A stretch of DNA of 7,132 nucleotides from Bacteroidales bacterium (lineage in GTDB: Bacteria > Bacteroidota > Bacteroidia > Bacteroidales > Tenuifilaceae): assembly GCA_008933525.1 (NCBI GenBank), contig WBUV01000162.1:1-7132 (forward strand), written 5' to 3'. Each line of letters starts with the position of its first letter. The stretch's first letter is position 1. Of this stretch, positions 1-5,787 are shown piece by piece. The position numbers and the translations under genes are program-made. The notes below the pieces were generated by a model. That model was given only the letters and a program-made list of their open reading frames with translations. It was not told the DNA's origin and ran no database searches.

Positions 1-356
1 GCATTGTGGACTTTCAAAGCTGCCTCATCATCGGGATGCACCTGAATTGACAGGACATCCTGAGCATCTATTAATTTGATAAGTAAAGGAAATTCGACCC
101 CAAATTTTTCGTAAACAGAATCGCCAACTAAATCGCCCATGTACACCTCAATGAGTTCCTCCAAGTTATTACCAGCAAGGTAACCATTGGAAACAACCGA
201 AACGTTTTCCTGAACGGCGGAAATCTCCCAGCTCTCGCCACATTTTTTTATAGTGTTAGGAACTCTTTTCTTCAAAACATTCTTCAAACTTTCGCCACCC
301 CAAATTCTTTCCTTAAATTGTGGTGTAAATTTCAGGGGATACAAACCTTCATTCAT
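1..356 (-). CDS. manA: mannose-6-phosphate isomerase, type I (5' part, truncated by window edge)
   Basis: This is the N-terminal 118 codons of a cupin-type, zinc-dependent phosphomannose isomerase, which interconverts fructose-6-phosphate and mannose-6-phosphate in the cytoplasm and so feeds GDP-mannose and surface-glycan synthesis. I translated it by hand from the ATG at 356-354. The order of motifs is that of the short bacterial type I family: FTPQFKERIWGG near residues 10-21, CGESWEIS at 39-46, NGYLAG at 57-62, FPLLIKLIDA at 89-98, then LSIQVHPDD at 102-110. In the last motif Gln105 and His107 are expected zinc ligands. Family members are about 310-325 residues, so roughly two thirds of the gene lies left of the window. 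It is transcribed divergently from uridine kinase, and its likely -7 promoter element is at 431-424, giving an untranslated leader of about 60 bases. No purine-rich ribosome site is visible. Family assignment is firm; the in vivo sugar role is inferred. Confidence 0.93.
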   Translation of the reverse strand, partial: MNEGLYPLKFTPQFKERIWGGESLKNVLKKRVPNTIKKCGESWEISAVQENVSVVSNGYLAGNNLEELIEVYMGDLVGDSVYEKFGVEFPLLIKLIDAQDVLSIQVHPDDEAALKVHN

Positions 357-415
357 TGAGCAAATTTTAATTTTTCAACACTCGCTTTTATAAATTATTC
401 TTATCTTAGATTGAT

Positions 416-423
416 TAACTTTG
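416..423 (+). promoter_or_regulatory. -7 promoter element for uridine kinase operon
   Basis: TAACTTTG matches the Bacteroidota -7 consensus TAnnTTTG exactly. It would place transcription start near 429-431, about 33 bases before the uridine kinase ATG. A -33 TTTG box at the usual 17-23 base spacing is not visible; that region is only AT-rich. The element forms the left half of a perfect palindrome, TAACTTTGCAAAGTTA (416-431), whose right half is the same element on the other strand. Confidence 0.6.
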
Positions 424-431
424 CAAAGTTA
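424..431 (-). promoter_or_regulatory. -7 promoter element for manA (back-to-back with udk promoter)
   Basis: On the minus strand this reads TAACTTTG, an exact TAnnTTTG -7 element directly abutting the plus-strand copy at 416-423. It would start manA transcription near 416-419. A minus-strand TTTG at 451-448 is a possible -33 box with a 16-base spacer, slightly shorter than the usual range. Because both -7 elements occupy one 16-bp palindrome, the two polymerases should compete for the same DNA. Confidence 0.55.
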
Positions 432-462
432 TACTAATTACTAACAACAAAAGTATTAAAAA

Positions 463-1086
463 ATGCTTATTATAGGTATTGCAGGAGGCACTGGCTCAGG
501 AAAAACAACCGTAGTAAACAGAATCATCCAATCGCTTCCCCCTGGCGAGGTTGTTATTATTCCCCAAGATTCCTACTATAGAGATAACTCCCATTTGCCC
601 CTTGAGCAGAGGCAGGAGATGAATTTTGACCACCCCGATTCAATAGAATTTGAATTACTAACGGAGCACTTGAAAACGCTCAAATCGGGCTCATCGATTG
701 AGCAACCAATATACTCCTATTTAACATGTACCAGGGCAAAGGAAACCGTTCCGATTCAACCACGACACGTAATTATTGTTGAAGGTATACTTATTTTCTC
801 GTGCGAAGAATTAAGGAACTTAATGGACATTAAGGTGTTTGTTGATGCAGATGCCGATGATAGACTATCGAGAGTTATTGCTCGCGACATAGTAGAACGT
901 GGCCGTTCGGTAAACAAGGTGTTGGAGCGTTACGAAAAAACGGTAAAACCTATGCACCTCCAATTCATTGAGCCAACAAAACGCTACGCCGATATTATTG
1001 TACCCCAAGGAGGAAACAACTCCGTGGCCATTAACATACTTTCATCAATCATCGAAAAAACCCTTAGAACCCATAATCTGCTCTAG
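463..1086 (+). CDS. udk: uridine kinase (uridine/cytidine monophosphokinase)
   Basis: A 207-residue P-loop kinase that phosphorylates uridine (and usually cytidine) to the monophosphate in pyrimidine salvage. It is cytoplasmic, and full length for the bacterial family. Walker A is GGTGSGKT at residues 8-15. QDSYY (35-39) and NFDHPDS (54-60) supply the nucleoside-binding and catalytic aspartate region. The lid and C-terminal segment RDIVERGRS (141-149) through KPMHLQFIEPTKRYADIIVP (162-181) is strongly family-like. One residue is odd: the base-recognition segment reads PIYSYLTCTR (82-91), with Cys89 where E. coli Udk and human UCK2 (His117) carry histidine. The start is the ATG just after an A-rich run, preceded by a promoter at 416-423. 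The next gene begins one base after the TAG stop, so the two are almost surely co-transcribed. Function as a pyrimidine-nucleoside kinase is secure; the uridine-versus-cytidine preference is not. Confidence 0.93.
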   Translation: MLIIGIAGGTGSGKTTVVNRIIQSLPPGEVVIIPQDSYYRDNSHLPLEQRQEMNFDHPDSIEFELLTEHLKTLKSGSSIEQPIYSYLTCTRAKETVPIQPRHVIIVEGILIFSCEELRNLMDIKVFVDADADDRLSRVIARDIVERGRSVNKVLERYEKTVKPMHLQFIEPTKRYADIIVPQGGNNSVAINILSSIIEKTLRTHNLL

Positions 1087-1087
1087 T

Positions 1088-1807
1088 ATGCTAAACGACA
1101 TTAAACCCGAAGACCTTCTCTACCTCGATATTGAAACAGTTCCCCTTGTAGCAAACTATAATCTGCTTCCCGAAGAGCACAAAAAACTTTGGGATAAAAA
1201 AGCATCTTCGCTTATTAAGGAGTCCAATACTCCTGAATCTATCTATAACCGAGCAGGAATATATGCCGAGTTTGGCAAAATCATTTGTATATCGGTAGGG
1301 TTTGTGGTTAACAAGGATGGGGTTCGTTTTTTTAGAGTAAAATCATTTTATGGCGATGATGAAAAAGTTTTACTTACTGACTTTGCTCAAATGCTAAATA
1401 GGTTTGGCAAACGACAATCGGCAAACCTATGTGCACACAACGGAAAGGAGTTCGATTTTCCGTATATTGCTCGTAGAATGTTAATAAATGGCATTGAAAT
1501 TCCGGAGATACTCAATGTTGCAGGGAAAAAACCTTGGGAGGTTAAATTCATCGACACAATGGAACTATGGAAGTTTGGCGATAACAAACATTACACCTCG
1601 TTGAACCTACTTACCTTTATATTTAATATCCCTTCACCAAAGGATGATATTGACGGAAGTCAGGTAGCACAATGCTACTATAACGGAGAACTTGAAAGAA
1701 TTGTCGCCTATTGCGAAAAAGATGTACTAGCAGTAGTTCAACTATTCCTTAAATACAAAGGATTACCAACAATCGACTTAAACAATATTGAACAGGCCGA
1801 TAATTAA
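1088..1807 (+). CDS. DEDDy-family 3'-5' exonuclease (PolB proofreading-domain-like)
   Basis: A 239-residue stand-alone exonuclease related to the proofreading domain of family B DNA polymerases (PF10108-type, predicted 3'-5' exonuclease). All three exonuclease motifs are visible: Exo I as LDIET with Asp14 and Glu16, Exo II as HNGKEFDFPYIARR (117-130) with Asp123, and Exo III as YCEKD with Tyr208 and Asp212 (the YxxxD that defines DEDDy). These acids would hold two metal ions. No polymerase, helicase or membrane segment is attached, so it should be a soluble nuclease; whether it acts on DNA or RNA cannot be told from sequence. I chose the ATG at 1088 over an in-frame ATG at 968, because the earlier start would overlap uridine kinase by 119 bases and add 40 residues before the DIET motif with no family resemblance. 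It follows udk by one base and ends overlapping the convergent hydrolase gene by four bases. Its specific biological role is unknown to me. Confidence 0.85.
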   Translation: MLNDIKPEDLLYLDIETVPLVANYNLLPEEHKKLWDKKASSLIKESNTPESIYNRAGIYAEFGKIICISVGFVVNKDGVRFFRVKSFYGDDEKVLLTDFAQMLNRFGKRQSANLCAHNGKEFDFPYIARRMLINGIEIPEILNVAGKKPWEVKFIDTMELWKFGDNKHYTSLNLLTFIFNIPSPKDDIDGSQVAQCYYNGELERIVAYCEKDVLAVVQLFLKYKGLPTIDLNNIEQADN

Positions 1808-2607
1808 GGTTTCGACAAAAAGCCAAGAACCACTTTCATAAAATCCTCGGGTTGTTCGGCATGCAACCAATGGCCTGCTTTATCAATAGTTACACATTGA
1901 GCTTTGGGATAAATTTCATTTATTTCAGCCAATCGCTCATTGGGAATATAATCCGACTCTCCACCTCTAATAAATAATATGTCCAGATCTTGAACAACTC
2001 TAGCATCAACATCTACACCTAGGATCATACCTTCTAAGTTCTTTTCCAATGCAGAAAGATTAATCGACCAGAAAAAGCGCCCATTCTTATCTCTTTTCAA
2101 ATTTTTAAACAGAAACTGTCGTAATTTCTCTGCAGGAATCTGGATTGTTAACTCCCTATCGGCCTCTACCCTGGACTGCAAATTCGCTAATGGCAAATTA
2201 AGCATTCCTTGTATTATACTCTTATGCTCGTTGAAACTCTTCCTGAACCACGGATTGTTCCCAGAGTAACTCCAAGGCGCAACATCAACAACTATTAACT
2301 TTTCAACAAAGTTTGGGTATAACGTCTGAAATTGCATTGCTGTTCGTCCACCCATAGAATGCCCAATCAGAAAAAACTTTTGAAGTTCCAATTTTCGAAC
2401 CAGCAAATACAAATCATCAGCTAAATCGCTGTATGTGTGCGAAATATCATGAGGGCTATTACCATGGTTACGCTGATCGACCAGAATAATTCGATAATAT
2501 TCACCTAGTCGGTTTGCAATGCTCACCCAATTATCCGACGATCCGTACAATCCGTGAAGAATAATTACCGGAAAGCCTTTCCCTATATCCCGATAAAAAA
2601 GTTCCAT
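1804..2607 (-). CDS. alpha/beta-fold hydrolase (YbfF-like esterase)
   Basis: A 267-residue single-domain alpha/beta hydrolase, best matched to the YbfF-type acyl esterases. The N-terminal strand and oxyanion loop are ILHGLYGSSDNW (16-27). DQRNHGNSPH (44-53) is a strong family signature. The nucleophile elbow is GHSMGG with Ser84, and the catalytic histidine is His246 in AGHWLHAEQPEDF. The third triad member could be Asp108 (VVDVAP, the position proposed for YbfF) or Asp219 after strand 7 (GGESDYIP). There is no signal peptide, so it should be cytoplasmic, acting on small esters or acyl-CoA-like substrates; the true substrate is unknown. Its ATG at 2607-2605 overlaps the pdxJ stop in TAATG, indicating translational coupling, and both should be read from the promoter near 3351-3358. 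Its TAA stop (1806-1804) shares TTAA with the facing exonuclease stop, leaving no room for an intergenic terminator. Confidence 0.88.
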   Translation of the reverse strand: MELFYRDIGKGFPVIILHGLYGSSDNWVSIANRLGEYYRIILVDQRNHGNSPHDISHTYSDLADDLYLLVRKLELQKFFLIGHSMGGRTAMQFQTLYPNFVEKLIVVDVAPWSYSGNNPWFRKSFNEHKSIIQGMLNLPLANLQSRVEADRELTIQIPAEKLRQFLFKNLKRDKNGRFFWSINLSALEKNLEGMILGVDVDARVVQDLDILFIRGGESDYIPNERLAEINEIYPKAQCVTIDKAGHWLHAEQPEDFMKVVLGFLSKP

Positions 2608-3323
2608 TAAAACTTAATCTGCCTTAAGTAAAGTTGAATGGTGTTTTCCAAACCAAAATAAAGAGCATCGCTAATTAATGCATGCCCAATAGAAACTTCC
2701 AACAAATTGGGAATATTCTTGGCAAAGTAGTTTAGGTTCTCTAAACTTAAATCGTGTCCGGCATTCAACCCTAAGCCAACACTCTGAGCCGCATTGGCGG
2801 CTGAAATAAACGGTGCTATTGCCGACTCCCTGTCAGAACTATAGTTCGATGCATAAGGCTCTGTGTAAAGTTCCACTCTGTCGGTCAATGTATCGGCTGC
2901 ATGCTTTACCAACTCAATATCTGGATTAACAAATATTGACGTACGAATACCATTTTCGTGAAACACCCCAATAATTTTCTTTAAGTAATCTTTATGTTTA
3001 ATGGTGTCCCAGCCTGTATTCGAGGTTATTGCTTCGGGTGGATCGGGAACAAGTGTAACCTGCTGAGGTTTTACACTCAAAACCAAATCGATAAACGACT
3101 CCGAAGGATAACCCTCTATATTAAACTCCGTTGTTATAATTGGTTTTATATCACGTACATCCTGATATCTTATATGTCGCTCATCGGGACGAGGATGAAC
3201 AGTAATACCTTCGGCGCCAAATCGCTGACAATCGATGGCTGCCTGTAAAACATTTGGAACATTTCCACCCCTTGCGTTTCGTAATGTGGCAATTTTGTTT
3301 ATATTTACACTTAGATGAATCAT
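2607..3323 (-). CDS. pdxJ: pyridoxine 5'-phosphate synthase
   Basis: PdxJ condenses 1-deoxy-D-xylulose-5-phosphate with 3-amino-1-hydroxyacetone 1-phosphate to make pyridoxine 5'-phosphate, the last step of the DXP-dependent vitamin B6 pathway, as a cytoplasmic TIM barrel. The 238 residues match the family length (about 240). Visible landmarks are [17 protein letters not shown] (4-20), [11 protein letters not shown] with His43 and the phosphate-binding loop region (41-51), EFNIEGYP with Glu70, [15 protein letters not shown] (92-106), ELYTEPYA with Glu151, LNAGHDLSL with His190, and the C-terminal phosphate-binding [13 protein letters not shown] (209-221). I chose the ATG at 3323 over an in-frame ATG at 3353, because the family begins with an MxxLSVNIN-type strand and the extra ten codons would cover the promoter and the expected transcript start. 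It is first in a two-gene minus-strand operon with the hydrolase and divergent from the CBS gene. The assignment is very secure. Confidence 0.96.
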   Translation of the reverse strand: MIHLSVNINKIATLRNARGGNVPNVLQAAIDCQRFGAEGITVHPRPDERHIRYQDVRDIKPIITTEFNIEGYPSESFIDLVLSVKPQQVTLVPDPPEAITSNTGWDTIKHKDYLKKIIGVFHENGIRTSIFVNPDIELVKHAADTLTDRVELYTEPYASNYSSDRESAIAPFISAANAAQSVGLGLNAGHDLSLENLNYFAKNIPNLLEVSIGHALISDALYFGLENTIQLYLRQIKF

Positions 3324-3340
3324 AAAGCAACGAATTAAAT

Positions 3341-3348
3341 TAACTTTG
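3341..3348 (+). promoter_or_regulatory. -7 promoter element for CBS-nadK operon
   Basis: TAACTTTG is an exact TAnnTTTG match and identical to the element in front of udk. It would start transcription near 3354-3356, about 28 bases before the CBS-protein ATG. No convincing TTTG -33 box is visible 17-23 bases upstream; that sequence lies at the start of pdxJ. It is the left arm of a 20-bp near-palindrome (3340-3359). Confidence 0.55.
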
Positions 3349-3350
3349 TA

Positions 3351-3358
3351 CAAAAGTA
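3351..3358 (-). promoter_or_regulatory. -7 promoter element for pdxJ operon
   Basis: On the minus strand this reads TACTTTTG, an exact TAnnTTTG match, two bases from the facing plus-strand element. Transcription would start near 3343-3346, leaving a leader of about 20 bases before the pdxJ ATG at 3323, which argues against the longer pdxJ reading frame. Possible -33 boxes on the minus strand are TTTG at 3377-3374 (15-base spacer) and TTG at 3383-3381 (22-base spacer), the latter overlapping the CBS-gene start codon. Confidence 0.55.
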
Positions 3359-3382
3359 ACGATTTTTATATCGCAAACTGCA

Positions 3383-4048
3383 ATGATAGCAAAGGAGATG
3401 ATCTCGGATGTTATTCCTGCCCTTAAAACCTCGGATACAGGAATAACTGCCTTAAATTGGATGGACATTTTCAAAGTTTCTCATCTGCCTATCGTAAACG
3501 ATGAGGAATTTCTAGGATTAATATCAGAGAATGACATCTATGACCTTAACATGCCCGAAGAACCTTTGGGAAACCATCAACTATCGTTACTCAGACCCTA
3601 TGTAACGGAGGATCAACATGTTTTTGAGGTAATGGAAGTTCTCTCTAGGCTCAAATTATCGTTAGTTCCAGTACTCGATAATACTAAAAACTACTTAGGT
3701 GTAATAACTTTGATGGAGCTTCTGCATTATTTTGCTGAACTTTCTGGGCTCCAACACAAAGGAGGTATTGTTGTGCTAGAGATGAACAGTAACGATTTCT
3801 CCATGGCTCAGGTTAGCCAAATAGTTGAAGGAAATGATGCAAAAATACTCGCATCATACATCACAACACACCCTAACTCAACACAAATGGAGCTAACCCT
3901 AAAATTAAACGTAACTGACCTAACATCCATTAAACAAACTTTCGACCGCTACAACTACAATTTGGTTGGTGCCTACATGAAGCACGACGACGAAACAGAC
4001 CTGTTGAACGACAGGTTAAACTTCCTGTTCCGTTTTCTGGATATTTAA
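3383..4048 (+). CDS. CBS-domain pair protein with C-terminal ACT-like domain
   Basis: A 221-residue cytoplasmic protein with an AcuB-like layout: two CBS motifs (about residues 4-58 and 70-122) forming one Bateman module, then a beta-alpha-beta ACT-like domain (about 127-200, beginning GGIVVLEM). CBS cues are SHLPIVNDEEFLGLISENDI (33-52) and LVPVLDNTKNYLGVITLMELL (94-114), the usual strand followed by an ILGxIT-like turn. CBS pairs bind adenosine nucleotides and ACT domains often bind small ligands, so a ligand-sensing role is plausible; no catalytic domain is present. It is divergent from pdxJ and lies 13 bases upstream of NAD kinase with no promoter between, so the two should be one transcript. 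That partnership suggests a regulator tied to adenylate or NAD(P) status, but this is inference. The stop codon overlaps a five-codon mini-ORF that runs into the nadK start. Domain calls are firm; the function is unknown. Confidence 0.85.
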   Translation: MIAKEMISDVIPALKTSDTGITALNWMDIFKVSHLPIVNDEEFLGLISENDIYDLNMPEEPLGNHQLSLLRPYVTEDQHVFEVMEVLSRLKLSLVPVLDNTKNYLGVITLMELLHYFAELSGLQHKGGIVVLEMNSNDFSMAQVSQIVEGNDAKILASYITTHPNSTQMELTLKLNVTDLTSIKQTFDRYNYNLVGAYMKHDDETDLLNDRLNFLFRFLDI

Positions 4049-4065
4049 TGAACTTATTGAAATGA
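4048..4065 (+). other. possible five-codon coupling mini-ORF between CBS gene and nadK
   Basis: ATG at 4048 overlaps the TAA stop of the CBS gene as TAATG, encodes MNLLK, and stops at the TGA of 4063-4065, which overlaps the nadK ATG (4062-4064) as ATGA. A ribosome could in principle terminate, re-initiate, terminate and re-initiate across this 18-base bridge, linking translation of both genes. The stretch is short enough for the pattern to be chance, and there is no protein-level support. Confidence 0.25.
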
Positions 4066-4940
4066 AAATTGCCATATACGGAAAGAACATTGAATCCGAA
4101 CATATAGGAGCCCTTAAGGAATTATTCTCTCAACTGGAAAAATACCGTGTAGAAGTATGTATCTACAAACCGCTAATAGATTATATTTCAAATAAATTAT
4201 CATTTACGCCAACCATCCACAATGCTTACGATAAACCCGAAGAGATTAAGGGGAAAGTAGATTTTATGATAAGCCTCGGAGGCGATGGCACATTTCTTGA
4301 CTCGGTTTCTTTTGTTCAGGAGTCAAACATACCTATTATGGGAATTAATTTAGGTCGATTAGGCTTCTTAGCAACCATATCGATACCAGAAATGAACGAT
4401 GCAATCGACTTGTTGATGGCTGGAAAGTATAAAGTAGAAAAACGTAGCATGCTTGAGGTGATTTCAACCTCGAACCTATTCACGTCTTTCCCTTTCGGGT
4501 TGAACGATTTCACCATGCAAAAGTCAGGCACGTCGATGCTTAAAGTAAACACATATATTGACGATGAGTACCTTAGTACCTACTGGGCCGATGGGTTAAT
4601 TGTATCTACACCGACAGGTTCAACAGCTTACTCGCTGAGTGTAGGAGGGCCAATTGTAAGCCCAAACCTTTCGGCATTTATACTATCAGCAATTGCTCCA
4701 CATAACCTCACCGTCAGACCCTTTGTTATTCCCGATACTAGCACTTTGAAGTTGGAAGCAACAGGAAGAGATGGCAAGGTTTTTCTTTCGCTCGATTCGA
4801 AAAGTCTTATTTGCGACTCGCCATTGACAGTTACGCTGAAAAAGGCTCCTTTCCATGCAAATGTAATCTGCTTAGAAGGAACTACCTTTTATAGAACATT
4901 ACGTGGAAAACTCTTATGGGGTGTCGATAAACGGAGTTAA
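4062..4940 (+). CDS. nadK: NAD kinase (ATP/polyphosphate-NAD kinase family)
   Basis: Phosphorylates NAD to NADP in the cytoplasm, the only known de novo source of NADP. The 292 residues match the bacterial family length. The signature GGDGTFLD is at residues 73-80, with catalytic Asp75. LGRLGFLATI (98-107) is followed by the NAD-binding LNDF segment (147-150; Asn148-Asp149 stands at the family's NE/ND site). WADGLIVSTPTGSTAYSLSVGGPIVSP (175-201) is the glycine-rich nucleotide-binding region typical of NadK and diacylglycerol-kinase-like folds. The start is the ATG 13 bases after the CBS gene, and MKIAIYGK is a normal NadK beginning. The gene is second in the CBS-nadK operon. The downstream 86-base gap holds a new promoter (5001-5008) but no hairpin-plus-U-tract terminator that I can see, so some read-through into the barrel genes is possible. 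The assignment is very secure. Confidence 0.96.
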   Translation: MKIAIYGKNIESEHIGALKELFSQLEKYRVEVCIYKPLIDYISNKLSFTPTIHNAYDKPEEIKGKVDFMISLGGDGTFLDSVSFVQESNIPIMGINLGRLGFLATISIPEMNDAIDLLMAGKYKVEKRSMLEVISTSNLFTSFPFGLNDFTMQKSGTSMLKVNTYIDDEYLSTYWADGLIVSTPTGSTAYSLSVGGPIVSPNLSAFILSAIAPHNLTVRPFVIPDTSTLKLEATGRDGKVFLSLDSKSLICDSPLTVTLKKAPFHANVICLEGTTFYRTLRGKLLWGVDKRS

Positions 4941-5000
4941 ACAAACAATATATTCATTAAGGCCTACGTTAATTCAAACACGATTAAAATAAAATTGTTA

Positions 5001-5008
5001 TATATTTG
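5001..5008 (+). promoter_or_regulatory. -7 promoter element for the outer-membrane barrel / uppS genes
   Basis: TATATTTG matches TAnnTTTG exactly, within a strongly AT-rich stretch between nadK and the first barrel gene. Transcription would start near 5013-5016, leaving only about 12 bases of leader before the ATG at 5027. No clear TTTG -33 box is visible at 17-23 bases upstream. It suggests that the barrel-uppS genes can be expressed independently of nadK. Confidence 0.5.
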
Positions 5009-5026
5009 TAGCGTAATAATAAAGTG

Positions 5027-5773
5027 ATGAGAAAGATTGTTTTATCGGCTTTACTGATTCTACTGCTTCAAACCAGTTACTCCCAAGTATGGAAGAGGAA
5101 CCGGCTTGAAGTTTACGCAGGGTTACCGATAAATCATTTCTTTGGAGATATTGGAGGAACTGCAGACAAATCTAATCTAATGGGACTTAAGGACATTAGT
5201 TTTAGAGCCATGCGGCCAGGAATCTCCCTTGGCAGTGTATTTAGACTTAATCATCAATTATACATACAAGGAGGCGTAAACATTGGCTACCTTGGAAGTA
5301 CCGATGAAGGATCGAGGAACGAAAACAGAAATTACGGATTCTCCACTTTGGGCACTGAAATAACAGCCACTGTTCAGTTTTACTTAATTCCTGAGAGCGA
5401 GCAAAACTATTTTTACAGTGTAATGCAACTCCGCGGAGGTTTACGTCACATTAACAAACCTATTAGCGTATATGTTTTTGGTGGTACAGGGGCACTTTTC
5501 TACAAAGTCGATCCTCGCTTAGATTTAATAGATTCAGATAGGTTCAATAACAAAGAAACATTTACGACAATTATTCCTTTAGGGGCTGGTGTAAAATATC
5601 AACTTCTGCCAAGAACCCTTATTAATGCAGAACTAGGTGCTAGGGTTGTATTATCCGACTTCCTTGATGGATTCTCACCTACACAATCCAAGCATAACGA
5701 CATTTATTACACATTAAACTTCAGAATAATTTACAGGCTACCTTACGAAAATCTTCTAAAGAAATTTAAATAA
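5027..5773 (+). CDS. outer-membrane beta-barrel protein, PorG/DUF6089-related
   Basis: A 248-residue secreted protein with a clear signal peptide: MRK, a hydrophobic core through about residue 17, and a likely signal peptidase I cut after SYS, leaving Gln at the mature N-terminus as is common in Bacteroidota exports. The mature part alternates polar and hydrophobic residues in amphipathic strands, consistent with a small (about eight-strand) outer-membrane barrel. FFGDIGG near the start, IPLGAGVKYQL near residues 185-195 and LGARVVLSDFLDGFS further on resemble landmarks of the DUF6089/PorG group. I chose ATG 5027 over the GTG at 5024, which would add only one codon. It has its own promoter and is followed after 14 bases by a second barrel gene and then uppS. 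A structural or secretion-accessory role in the outer membrane is likely from context, but the exact function is unknown and the specific family call is from memory of motifs. Confidence 0.75.
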   Translation: MRKIVLSALLILLLQTSYSQVWKRNRLEVYAGLPINHFFGDIGGTADKSNLMGLKDISFRAMRPGISLGSVFRLNHQLYIQGGVNIGYLGSTDEGSRNENRNYGFSTLGTEITATVQFYLIPESEQNYFYSVMQLRGGLRHINKPISVYVFGGTGALFYKVDPRLDLIDSDRFNNKETFTTIIPLGAGVKYQLLPRTLINAELGARVVLSDFLDGFSPTQSKHNDIYYTLNFRIIYRLPYENLLKKFK

Positions 5774-5787
5774 AGCCAAGTAACACA

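Noticed and set aside
968..1087. In-frame ATG at 968 that would give the exonuclease 40 extra N-terminal residues
   Set aside because: It lies deep inside udk, the added residues show no exonuclease resemblance, and the ATG at 1088 sits right after the udk stop and puts the DIET motif at the expected distance.
1387..1587. Minus-strand open frame of 66 codons
   Set aside because: It lies wholly inside the exonuclease gene on the opposite strand, with no family resemblance or promoter; a shadow frame.
2994..3248. Plus-strand open frame of 84 codons
   Set aside because: It lies wholly antisense to conserved pdxJ, with no promoter and a cysteine- and aromatic-rich composition typical of antisense translation.
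3324..3353. Upstream in-frame ATG at 3353 for pdxJ
   Set aside because: It would lie on the minus-strand -7 promoter element, upstream of the expected transcript start, and it adds ten residues before the normal PdxJ N-terminus.
4316..4552. Minus-strand open frame of 78 codons
   Set aside because: It is antisense to the conserved nadK core with no supporting signal.
4956..4973. ATTAA...TTAAT inverted repeat after nadK as a possible terminator
   Set aside because: It has only a five-base AT-only stem with an eight-base loop and no U-tract, too weak to call a terminator.
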